Assembly (NCBI GenBank): GCA_019648995.1
Contig: BLXT01004871.1
Span: 554,329-574,461 of the forward strand
Reading direction: 5' to 3'
Length of the DNA: 20,133 bases
Origin: Plakobranchus ocellatus
Taxonomy: Eukaryota; Mollusca; Gastropoda; Plakobranchidae
A model generated the notes under the pieces. That model was not told the origin of the DNA. It saw only the letters and a program-made list of their open reading frames with translations, and ran no database searches. Shown here piece by piece: positions 12,501 through 18,508 of this stretch. The position numbers were made by a program, and so were the translations under genes. The number at the start of each line of letters is the position of its first letter. The first letter of the stretch is position 1.

Positions 12501-15500
12501 TGTCATGTAATTATACTTCAAGGCTAGAGCCTTTTATCAGGCTAGCAAAATGATTGCCATCAACATAGATAGAAAATTCAAAAATCTTATGATAAAGGCT
12601 TACATTATTTACTTATAATTAATAACAACAATACAAAATGTATTTTCCAAAAGGCTTTTTTAAGTATAAAATCAGTAATTTAATAAATGTAATAATTGAC
12701 ACACTACTAACCAAAAGCTAGTCTTCAGCTGTCATAGGGCATTCCTTTGGCTTTTTTAAGAAGTAGAGGACCGGTTGCAATTTATTTATTCGGTTAGCAA
12801 TATTTGGTAGATCCTAATGTCTGCAAAACTAAACTCATGATGGGCACTCAACTTTTTGAAACAGTATAAACTGTACTCACATGAATGGTTGAGCCCATCC
12901 ATTCACTATCAACATCCATATCTTCGATGACGCTGCTAGCCTCGGCTATACTATAGCCGAGATCAATAGAAGAATCAAGGTCCACATCATTATCTGATGG
13001 AAAAATAGAAAGTGAGGGAGCGAGTTAAAACCTTCAAATTTGTGTCAGTAAAATCATATTTTAATCAAAATTTACATTAAGTAATATATGTACGCTATTT
13101 TTTTAAATGTTGAAAAATAGAAGGAACTTTCATTTTATTTCACAATGCTCTAGAAACATATTTGAAACCATTCGCTATTTAAAAAATTATGATTCGAAGT
13201 ATATCAATAGGAAAAAAATGAGATTTAATATTCAATTTAACCAACTGAAATATGTCTTTTTCTATCAGCACCTAAGAATTATTTGTACATTAATAATCCT
13301 GAACTAGGTAATTTTCATTTACTCCTTTTATCTATTACGCTCTACAGCTGCCACCAAACACATACAGCAATTATATTTTTAATCTTGCTTTGCTTTAGTG
13401 CCTGTGTTCTTGCTTTCTATGCAAGTCAAAAAAGAAAGTACTGCCGTATTTGATGCATAAATTTAGATCACCGAAACCTATAAATATTTCATAGAGAAAA
13501 ATGCACCAAAAGCAACCATCATATGAACAAAATACAATGACAAACCCTTCTTTTTCAAGTACAATAAAAAATTTTGATTTCAACAAAGATATGCTTAAAT
13601 GATTCAAAGACTTTGCGTTGAAGGCAAAGGTTTACGCACTGATATACCTGTGCGACAGGAAAGTTTCACCCCTCTACCCATTTATCGGTCAAAACAGTTA
13701 CCAGAGAAAAGCTTGAACATTTTTAAATATGGCTCTTAACAAATTTTCATAAGGTTTCTCGTTTTAGAGACATTCTACACAAGCACATAAAGAATTATTT
13801 TTCCTTTTAACCCAAGACAGCTTGATCACTTAGAGAGTCTTTGACTTTTCTGAAAATGGATGTATTTACTGTCTTTAATTCCAACCAAATATATTAACTG
13901 ATAGTTATTATAATGACTGCCAAATGAGTTAAACACACAAATAATATCTATTTATTCACTAATCTTTCAGTTTCCTTATAGTCTACATTTAGATCTTTTG
14001 ATGAAATTTGAAGCCACCTGGTAAAATAACCAATACTGATAACAAAAACATAATGAAAACATTCAACAAGAAGCAATGAAACGGATACATGCAAGACTAT
14101 TTCAGCTTTATGAAGGTAGCAGCACACTATCATGGGTTATTTTTAAAGAGGGAACACATGAAAGTTGTATCTGCTACTACATGTCTGAGAAAGAGAATGA
14201 AATTTACAAAAAAAAACCAAACCTTGGAAATGGAAAGGGCTGCTGCTACTCGTGTTGCTCTCATTCAAGATCTCCCTCTCAACAGTACTGTGAACAGTGT
14301 CTTTGGCACTTGGTTTGTCACTATGTAGTCCAGGGGTAAGCCTGGGAACATCTAAATAGTCTTGAGTGAGTATAGGAACATCTGATTGGTCTTCAATGAG
14401 TATGGGAACATTTGAATGGTCTTGAGTGAGTGTGGGAATGTTTAAGTGGTCTTGGGCGAGTGTGGGAACATTTGAATGGTCTTGAGTGAGTGTGGGAACA
14501 TTTAAGTGGTCTTGGGCGAGTGCGGGAACATTTAAGCGGTCTTGAATGAGCGTAGGAACATTTAAACGCTTTTTTGCAAGCCTGGAACGGGCTTTAGTAC
14601 GTCTAGAGACAGACAACTTGTTTTTTGCTGAAACCTTTTTAGCCCTGGTAATTTGAACTTTCTTTGGTCTACATTCATCTTCACTATCTGAACTCACAAC
14701 TACCGAGTCACATCCCAGTAAAAGATTGATATTTGTGGCATTTACTGGTGGGGGGATAGCGTCGGGTTTTATTTGAACTTTTGGATAATCTGTGAACATT
14801 GGCTCATCCGAGTCATCTGCTGCTTTAGCCATTGCAATGTTATAGGACTTCGTCAAAAAGCTGTTTATCAGACTTTTCATTTCTGTGACTGCTCCAGAGT
14901 CTGTGTTCTTTAAAGTTTCAGTGACAACAGGCACCGTTTGTGTAGCCAACAGTGCTGTATTTTCAGATGTGACTGCTGCTGGCTTAGGCTGGTGTGCGTC
15001 TGTGTCTTTAAGAAGTGTTGAAGATTCAGGATTGGACTGTGCTGTGTTTGAGCTGTGGCAAAGTGTTGCACTGGCATCTTCTGATGCACTCGATGATGTT
15101 GCAAAAGTGTGGATGGTGCTGCTTAGTTTTTCAGATCCTGAGCCAGTGGTATTGAGCAGGTTTCCGCTGACTAGATTCAAAAGTTTGAGGGATCCAGTCT
15201 CTTTGGAAAGATTCCATTTGGACTGAGACTCATTCACAGCTTGTCTTTTTGTTGTATCAGAGGATACATTAGAGATATTACTACATATATTTGGCTCTGC
15301 ACCTGATGATGTTTTTTTACGTTTTCGCTTCCTTTTTTTCACAGCCTTTGCTTTCTCATTTTCTTGAGTTTGAACAAACCCTGAGTCATCAATAGTGCTA
15401 ACACAAGAGCTTGATGAAGGATTTACAGCATTTATCACAGGTTTGCCAAGATTATCACCAGAAAGAAACGGTTCATTCACAGCTTTTGAAGAAGATAAAA

Positions 15501-17472
15501 GTAGAGAATTTTTATTTTTGGGCTTTTGTGACAAATTTAGATAAGACTTTGATCGAGTTTGTCTTCTAGAACTAATTTCACTTACAGGCCCAGTTTCGTT
15601 ATTAACAGCAGTATTAGTTTTTCGATGTGCCTTTAAAATACTTCTCTTATTGGCAATATCTGACTCTGAATGGAATACCTGCTGCGTTTCACTACCATTG
15701 ACCTCTTGGTCGCTTGTTATCTTAGAAGTAACAGATTGCTGTTCGGGGATCTGATGATTTTTTGGTGAAGTTGATGTGTTTTTAGCACCAGATGAAATAA
15801 CACATGCTTTCTGCATTGGTGCTTGCATTTTGGACACTTGTGTTGTCGCTGTCTGTTTGGTAGCTTTTGAAGAAGATGTAATTGTGACCTGTTTGAGTTG
15901 AGAGAAGCTATCTTCATCTGTAGTTTTCTCTTTCTGTCTTTTTCTATTTGAAGGCAAGCACTTGCTGGATTGGCTTTCAGCTGGTTCCTGATAAATAAAA
16001 AATCTAACCTCAGCACCCAACGACAATTACATCAACATGATTAATGTTACTTTTAAAATTATGAATACTAAAGCATTAGTGATTGAAAAATGTAAAATAT
16101 TAATAATTGTCATTTAACTCTCTGTACCTGAAAGTTCATAAAGCAAACTTTTTTTTTATTTAAATAGGAGAAAATCAAACAACAGTGACAGTCAGTTTTC
16201 ATCAATTTTATAACAGGATATCAAGCAAGAAAAAACCTCATTTCAGTGAGAAGCAACAAGTTGTTTAAAATTTCTATGTTCTTCTAACTGGGAGCACTAA
16301 AAATCTTTTCAAAGAAACCCAGAAAATGTTAGAAACAATAAATAAGATAATGCAAATTTTTTAATGAAAAATGAGGCATTTTGCAGCAGAAGCTATCATG
16401 ACTAAAAGGATTAATGTATAGTGGGTAGCACTTATATCTGTTTCAAAATATATTATAAATATATTATTTATCAGACTTCATCTGTGGTCACTCACAAAAT
16501 TTTTAAATGAATAATGGCAATTATACCTATATAAATGTTTGTAATACCTGCTCCTGCCACCTTTTGTGGCTAAGCTGGATCTGAATGTACCGACATCTAT
16601 TTGGCCTTACAGGATTAGAGCTATTTCTTTATCAAAGAGGACAAGATTTACATACTGCTTTATATAACATCTGATGGTGCCGTGGTAGTATCAGCATTGA
16701 TTTAGCAACAGTGAATCTAGATATTACAGGGACAATCTTTTTTAATAAGCTCAGAAAAAGCCTATGATCTTTAAATTTCCTACAATTTGGCACTTTCAAT
16801 TAATGATCATAAGCAAGAAATAGATTTGTCCCTTGCAGTTAATTGTTACAAATATGATATTATAAGAAAAACATGAAATGAATACATGTTTCTTGAGATT
16901 AAGACACAGATATTGCCTTTTAAGATCACCTTAGTTGACATTAGAAATAGGCAAATAAAAACCAAGCCTATGCATGGGAAATGAAATTTTTTACCCTTAA
17001 AATAATCCTGGAAAATTTACAAATGTGTTAAACTCTTGCCATCATGAAGATCATATATAAGGGTAATAAGATTTGAAACAAAATCATCTAACAGAGATAA
17101 AGAAAAAAGTTCTCTGCTCACTGCAAATGGTTATCCTTTACTTCAAAAAAATTTTTTAGTTCAAAAATGCTCAGGAGCTTTCATCTCTTTTGTATTTTAC
17201 CTCAGTTAGGCAATTATAGACAGGGACAATTTATATGATTTTAAGAAAATGTGCTTAAAACCAAAAAACAATAATAAAAATTAAAATAATAAAAAAACTT
17301 TAATAATAAAATTAGTAATTACCATCAACTTTATAGTAATGCACCCCTTACCACATCTTTAGGTATGGTCCAAACAGATGCTCCTGTCTTTGTATTATAG
17401 AAATATTTTCTACCCTTTCGTGACTTTGATTCCAGACAGATCCAATTTGGAGGTAGGTCAAGAGACATACTT
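779..17472 (-). CDS. SWT1: SWT1-like RNA endoribonuclease (WW + PIN), spliced gene
   Basis: This is a spliced gene read right to left. Placed coding exons: 17472-17352, 15987-14223, 12993-12881, 12093-12012, 10766-10693, 10122-10030, 8854-8840, 8632-8554, 7062-6974, 6194-6107, 4660-4617, 4311-4160, 2559-2443, 946-779. Phases match at every assigned junction. The product (over 1,000 residues as placed; human SWT1 is about 900) has an N-terminal WW domain, a long disordered region and a PIN nuclease domain at about residues 666-800, with VIDTN, PWVVIQELD, NDDKIL and TRDVNLRNK motifs, then a helical C-terminus. These motifs follow the order and spacing I know from vertebrate SWT1. Swt1 proteins are nuclear PIN endonucleases; the yeast protein works in mRNP quality control with TREX and at nuclear pores. 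The first ATG is at 17468-17466. The last coding exon and one internal segment were not resolved. Seen: motifs and splice phases. Inferred: function by homology. Confidence 0.9.
978..1190. repeat. 53-bp tandem repeat, 4 copies
   Basis: Units start with AGTTTGCCCTTGAGGATATC at 978, 1031, 1084 and 1136 and contain CAATGTAACTGCTTGCAAA. Copies 1-3 are nearly identical apart from A-run length. Copy 4 is the most changed (GATATCTTTAAAA). The array begins about 30 bp from the acceptor of exon 14, so it fills the branch-point region of that intron. Confidence 0.95.
1189..1241. repeat. Purine-rich GA/GATA tract
   Basis: An impure run of AGAGAG and GATAGAGAG follows directly on the 53-bp array. It is all purine or nearly so on the plus strand. 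Confidence 0.75.
2443..2559 (-). CDS. SWT1: SWT1 coding exon 13: C-terminal helices
   Basis: Acceptor TTGAAATTGTTTCAG, donor ACAG|GTCAGT, phase 2 in and phase 2 out. It encodes NQLSEVLSQGKSSPHFDEA and ends LLSDLHSAFD. The amphipathic helices match the vertebrate segment around the F-x-x-V-x-x-LL-x-x-F pattern. A further exon is expected between this one and exon 12, yet direct joining would also keep frame. Confidence 0.85.
2560..4159 (-). other. SWT1 intron(s) 12, likely hiding an unplaced exon
   Basis: About 75 residues found in vertebrate SWT1 between the parts encoded by exons 12 and 13 are unaccounted for. Candidate stretches are 3274-3417 (48-codon open frame behind a strong poly-T...GACAG acceptor, phase 0) and about 3053-3148 (reading TITKRRLDAQNVDPVIEALE, plausible for the family, behind TTTTCAG). 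Neither joins both neighbours in phase. The rest is AT-rich with many A and T runs. Confidence 0.4.
4160..4311 (-). CDS. SWT1: SWT1 coding exon 12: start of C-terminal helical domain
   Basis: Acceptor CTTTCTCTTTCTAG, donor GTCAA|GTAGGT, phase 0 in and phase 2 out. It encodes LLKDNVGSILPTNICC... and ends SKFESVWKVVFDV. The last part matches the vertebrate SWT1 region just after the PIN linker, where a helix with a central Trp starts the C-terminal domain. The acceptor lies in a 36-bp tandem duplication (4306-4370). Confidence 0.83.
4306..4370. repeat. 36-bp tandem duplication covering the exon 12 acceptor
   Basis: Copies at 4306-4333 and 4342-4370 share CAAAAGCTA(G/T)A...GAGAAAGC plus an A run. 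Each contains, on the minus strand, a pyrimidine tract and AG. Only the copy at 4306 gives an open frame; use of the other AG (4348-4349) gives CTT TTG TAA, an immediate stop. Confidence 0.88.
4617..4660 (-). CDS. SWT1: SWT1 coding exon 11: basic linker
   Basis: Acceptor CATCTATTTTATAG, donor CCT|GTAAGT, phase 1 in and phase 0 out. It is 44 nt and encodes GNQRRRKKSNGGKSP. The QRRRKK patch could bind nucleic acid or act as a second nuclear signal. Support comes from strong splice sites and compatible phases. Confidence 0.72.
4661..6106 (-). other. SWT1 intron 10
   Basis: A 1,446-bp intron dominated by a 29-bp minisatellite (about 5103-5600) and a run of over 20 A (5139-5160). The open frames at 5122-5394 and 5507-5692 on the plus strand are products of the repeat and are not genes. 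Confidence 0.8.
5103..5600. repeat. 29-bp minisatellite
   Basis: The consensus unit runs CTTACACTTTCCAGAAG then AACACAGTGAGT. Seven near-identical units start at 5310, 5339, 5368, 5397, 5426, 5455 and 5484, all exactly 29 bp apart, with GTGTGT/GTGAGT and AACAC/TACAC variants. Decayed units extend to about 5103 on the left and 5600 on the right, with CACATTTGCC insert variants. There are no unique spacers, so this is not a CRISPR array. Confidence 0.95.
6107..6194 (-). CDS. SWT1: SWT1 coding exon 10: post-PIN linker
   Basis: Acceptor CTTTATTATCCAG, phase 0 in. It encodes NLWSFLEIPNPLKASPFKK and ends KLIQSK. Two donors six bases apart, AAAG|GTAATG (6107) and CAAA|GTAAAG (6113), both give phase 1, so isoforms differing by two residues are possible. 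Placement rests on splice signals and matching phase with both neighbours. This linker is not conserved enough to recognise. Confidence 0.72.
6308..6337. repeat. (CAT)n trinucleotide tract
   Basis: Repeated CAT with one CACCA interruption. Confidence 0.9.
6474..6516. repeat. (AG)n microsatellite, about 21 units
   Basis: An uninterrupted AG dinucleotide run; CT on the transcribed strand, so it forms a pyrimidine tract inside intron 9. It probably varies in length between individuals. Confidence 0.97.
6974..7062 (-). CDS. SWT1: SWT1 coding exon 9: final PIN motif (TRDVNLRNK)
   Basis: Acceptor TGAAACATTCAG, donor GAC|GTAAGT, phase 1 in and phase 0 out. It encodes FPDALLCLMTRDVNLRNKA and ends ATDDD. 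The T-x-D of the last PIN strand is retained (about D791), so all four acidic positions of the nuclease are present and the enzyme is probably active. The residue before the aspartate is Arg, where human SWT1 has Asp. Confidence 0.93.
7063..8553 (-). other. SWT1 intron 8
   Basis: A 1,491-bp intron whose first half holds a diverged tandem duplication (7383-7742). The minus-strand open frame at 7597-7818 lies in the second copy and is not conserved in the first. The remainder is AT-rich with no recognised feature. Confidence 0.75.
7383..7742. repeat. Diverged tandem duplication, 2 x about 178 bp
   Basis: Copy A (7383-7559) and copy B (7565-7742) align end to end. Both start ATGGTAA, contain GTCAGAATGTTT, TTTGAAAT(T/C)ATTGA, TAAGCTTTGCAC and AAAGTGGATA, and end GCATTTAAT(G/T)(A/G)GCTTTTTG. 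There are many substitutions and small indels, so it is an old duplication. Confidence 0.9.
8554..8632 (-). CDS. SWT1: SWT1 coding exon 8: PIN motif NDDKIL
   Basis: Acceptor TTCATTATCCCCAG, donor GTAAGT, phase 0 in and phase 1 out. It encodes ANEKTDLPIEMNDDKILHCC and then LQCQKK. NDD-[KR]-[IV]-L-x-CCLQ is a SWT1 hallmark that supplies the third PIN acid (about D766/D767). An open frame read through this exon from intron sequence (8438-8740) is an artefact of missing stops. Confidence 0.94.
8840..8854 (-). CDS. SWT1: SWT1 coding exon 7: candidate micro-exon (LETSK)
   Basis: A short exon ends at CCAAG|GTAAAG. With acceptor CATTTTAAG it is 15 nt, encodes LETSK and is phase 0 on both sides. With the stronger-looking acceptor CTCTGCAG it starts at 8867, is 28 nt and reads FHFKLETSK, but then needs a phase-2 upstream donor. 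Skipping it joins exon 6 to exon 8 in frame, so it could be a cassette exon. Evidence is splice signals and frame only, because this loop of SWT1 is not conserved. Confidence 0.5.
8855..10029 (-). other. SWT1 intron 6
   Basis: A 1,175-bp AT-rich intron. A weak tRNA-promoter-like region lies at 9245-9292. Nothing else is recognised; the open frame at 9066-9383 is unsupported. Confidence 0.6.
9245..9292. other. tRNA-like A-box and B-box sequences, possible SINE relic
   Basis: Minus-strand TAGCTTAGTGGGTAAAG (9245-9261) resembles a Pol III A box, and plus-strand GAGTTCGAATCCTAG (9278-9292) resembles a B box. They are on opposite strands and no cloverleaf forms, so at best this is a rearranged tRNA-derived SINE fragment. 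Confidence 0.25.
10030..10122 (-). CDS. SWT1: SWT1 coding exon 6: PIN helices, KGQT motif
   Basis: Acceptor CTTCTTTATCTAG, 31 codons, phase 0 in. It encodes NLFKQSTAAVRFIHNHLMA and ends VKGQTPQE. The A-x-x-FI helix and the (W/K)GQ(S/T) motif match the vertebrate protein. The donor is unclear. GAG|GTTGGT (phase 0) is used here. A GC-type donor, TCC|GCAAGA (phase 2), inside the exon would instead pair with the better acceptor of the next exon. Confidence 0.88.
10123..10692 (-). other. SWT1 intron 5
   Basis: A 570-bp intron with an impure (TG)n stretch at 10217-10241 and several A/T runs. Plus- and minus-strand open frames here (10071-10361, 10524-10808) are chance frames overlapping exons. Confidence 0.7.
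10693..10766 (-). CDS. SWT1: SWT1 coding exon 5: PIN motif QELD
   Basis: Acceptor GACATTTTTTAG, donor GTAAGT, phase 1 in and phase 0 out. It encodes YGKPTFVLPWVVIQELDHLK and ends NAKK. The glutamate of QELD (about E708) is the second catalytic acid of the PIN domain. PWVV-x-QELD is the most SWT1-specific motif in this window. Confidence 0.96.
10767..12011 (-). other. SWT1 intron 4
   Basis: A 1,245-bp intron. It contains T-rich runs near 10880-10920, a hAT-like MITE (11516-11670), and a slightly more GC-rich stretch at 11690-11870 with a plus-strand open frame reading NRIAMMLSAFGIVNKLSADK, an AATAAA at 11844-11849 and a 9-A run at 11859-11867. That last part could be a retroposed transcript tail; I do not recognise it. 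Confidence 0.6.
11516..11670. mobile_element. hAT-like MITE, about 155 bp
   Basis: Perfect 9-bp terminal inverted repeats CAGGGATGC / GCATCCCTG bound an AT-rich, non-coding 155-bp element. CAGNG-type ends are usual for hAT transposons and their short non-autonomous derivatives. No clean 8-bp target duplication is left: the flanks are GTAAAATA and AAAATATC, similar only with a shift. Confidence 0.5.
12012..12093 (-). CDS. SWT1: SWT1 coding exon 4: PIN domain start (VIDTN)
   Basis: Acceptor ATATTACTTCAG, donor CCTG|GTAAAA, phase 0 in and phase 1 out. It encodes MLVFVIDTNVLIDSLKFLD and ends NCCIPG. The first beta strand with VIDTN carries the first metal-binding aspartate of the PIN fold (about D672). 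It aligns closely with the equivalent strand of vertebrate SWT1, including the downstream hydrophobic helix and the final Pro-Gly. Confidence 0.95.
12094..12880 (-). other. SWT1 intron 3
   Basis: A 787-bp AT-rich intron. The open frame at 12156-12359 has no family features. I see no repeat or element. Confidence 0.7.
12881..12993 (-). CDS. SWT1: SWT1 coding exon 3: acidic linker before PIN
   Basis: Acceptor TTTTTCCATCAG, donor GTGAGT, phase 1 in and phase 0 out. It encodes 38 residues including NDVDLDSSIDLGYSIAE and EDMDVDSEWMG. Vertebrate SWT1 has a similarly acidic stretch just before its PIN domain. The exon contains a perfect 21-nt palindrome (see 12941-12961). Confidence 0.85.
12941..12961. 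repeat. Perfect 21-nt inverted repeat inside exon 3
   Basis: CTCGGCTATA and TATAGCCGAG form 10-nt perfectly complementary arms around one base. On the transcript this would be a tight hairpin within the codons for LGYSIAE. Confidence 0.95.
12994..14222 (-). other. SWT1 intron 2
   Basis: A 1,229-bp AT-rich intron between the giant exon and the acidic-linker exon. Open frames at 13107-13307, 13395-13607 and 13948-14133 show no recognisable domain or coding character. Confidence 0.7.
14223..15987 (-). CDS. SWT1: SWT1 coding exon 2: giant disordered-region exon with 10-aa repeats
   Basis: This single exon of about 1,765 nt encodes roughly residues 40-627. It opens after a strong acceptor (TTTTTTATTTATCAG) with EPAESQSSK. 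The open frame continues upstream to 16026 only as intron read-through. Composition is rich in Ser, Thr, Asn, Gln and Lys with no folded domain visible. Landmarks are a basic KKRKRKRKK patch (about residues 256-264, a likely nuclear localisation signal), SVVVSSDSEDE (about 467-477, SUMO-interaction-like), a second basic stretch RRTKARSRLAKKR, then eight 10-residue repeats. Two phase-1 donors fit the 3' end: AAG|GTTTGG at 14223, or T|GTAAAT at 14208, which adds five residues (GLVFF). The frame beyond, to 14143, is intronic. Confidence 0.85.
14327..14566 (-). repeat. Coding 30-bp minisatellite, 8 copies ([LS]NVPTLxQDH)
   Basis: Eight head-to-tail 30-bp units inside exon 2 encode 10-residue repeats of consensus [L/S]-[N/D]-[V/I]-P-x-L-x-Q-D-H. 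Examples are LNVPTLIQDR, LNVPALAQDH, SNVPTLAQDH and, more diverged at the C-terminal end, SDVPILTQDY and LDVPRLTPGL. The period is an exact multiple of three, so copy number could change without a frameshift. The central copies are most alike, the pattern expected of recent unequal exchange or slippage. I do not know this repeat from other SWT1 proteins. Confidence 0.93.
15988..17351 (-). other. SWT1 intron 1
   Basis: A 1,364-bp intron between the WW exon and the giant exon. AT-rich with scattered homopolymers, and no long open frame or repeat array seen. Confidence 0.75.
17352..17472 (-). CDS. SWT1: SWT1 coding exon 1: start codon and WW domain
   Basis: This exon follows an acceptor reading AACCTCCCAACAG and ends at a GTAAGG donor, phase 0. 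The ATG at 17468-17466 has A at -3. Its 39 codons begin MSLDLPPNW and end SVWTIPKDV, and hold all WW-domain landmarks: LPP-x-W, a Gly-Arg-Lys-Tyr-Phe-Tyr-Asn core, then Thr-Gly, the second Trp and the closing Pro. WW domains bind proline-rich peptides, so the domain probably recruits a partner such as a transcription or mRNA-processing factor. Because an acceptor lies just before the ATG, at least one upstream, probably non-coding, exon exists. Confidence 0.88.
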
Positions 17473-18508
17473 CTGTTGGGAGGTTAACAATTTACAGGAA
17501 AAAATATAATTAGTATAAAAATTTTTTTTAAGTATCTGTTTACAAATTATATTTCACAATTGAATATATATTATGAATTTTAATTTAATATTTTATGATT
17601 GTGTGGTTCCTGCAGTTGCAAACAAAAATGACAATAAAATGTAAATAAACCTTTCATTAAAAAGTGTATCAAAGATTCCATAAGATACATCTTTCAAGCA
17701 ATGAGAAAAGTAAATTATATGTAGGAAAGAAAATTAAACAGCTAAATGCTTTCTGTATTGAATAAAATCAAAGCAAAGGGCAGAGATAGATATGAGAAAA
17801 GGTTTACTCAAAAAAATAAATGAACTATCAGCTCCTTTTTTTTTTGGAAGTATTTGAATAGTGAGAATAATAACGCATTAATCAATAGCCTATATATGTG
17901 CCATTTACTTTGAGATGTTTGCACTTGAAGAATACAGTGGAACCCTCCTTAGTCAAATTCCATACGAATGAATCAGAAGTTTGATTTAAAAGTAATTTAA
18001 TTACTTTTCTTTTTTAATTTGTTTAGAGCGTTGTAGATGCGATGCCTTTTTCCATTTTAGAGGATGTTCTCGTCATCTCAGGCTTTTGCAGCAGCACCTT
18101 CAGCTTGCTGGCAATTAAGATTCTAGTGTTGTGTTGTCTCTTTTTAAAGAGGGCAACTTTGAATAGTATAGATTGTAAGGTGCTTGGTACTATTTTCTGA
18201 TAGATCACACAGGAAACAAAAAAAAAAAAAAAAGAGGGAGGATTAGTCTTATTAAAAAATATCAGCTCTGCTTATTTGTTGCCGCTTTAAACCAGGATCT
18301 GTCTGACTACATTTAATTTGTAAAGTCTCAACTGCCTATTTTAAAATGGTCATAATACTGTGATGACAAATTGAAAAGCAGTCTTACGCCGACTTAACAA
18401 CCATAGTTTTTAGTATCTTCTTTATATATTCGGAAGTCTTGCCAAGAACAGAATTGATATGAGACAATCATAAACCACACACAAACAGTGAAATACTTGT
18501 ACATTTTC
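17473..18508. other. 5' flank or 5' intron of SWT1
   Basis: The acceptor directly before the WW exon means this stretch is probably an intron ending in an upstream leader exon. It carries a pogo/Tigger-like terminus at 17933-17960 and A/T runs. The minus-strand open frame at 18023-18208 has no recognised domain. Confidence 0.5.
17933..17990 (+). mobile_element. Possible pogo/Tigger-like transposon terminus
   Basis: TA followed by CAGTGGAACCCTCCTTAGTC resembles the CAGTNGAACCTC... ends of pogo/Tigger-type mariner elements, which insert at TA. No matching inverted end was found to the right, so this would be a fragment. Confidence 0.3.

Noticed and set aside
14885..15226. Plus-strand 113-residue open frame
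   Set aside because: Antisense of the giant SWT1 exon; exists only because that exon's sense codons lack certain trinucleotides.
15717..16016. Second minus-strand frame overlapping the giant exon
   Set aside because: Alternative frame of the coding exon rich in His/Gln/Leu, a typical shadow; it has no splice support.
16675..16710. tRNA-like string GGTGCCGTGGTAGTATCAGC
   Set aside because: No B box or cloverleaf follows, so a tRNA or SINE could not be supported.
18023..18208. Minus-strand 61-residue basic frame as a SWT1 upstream exon or transposase piece
   Set aside because: No convincing donor leading to the WW exon, and no recognised domain.
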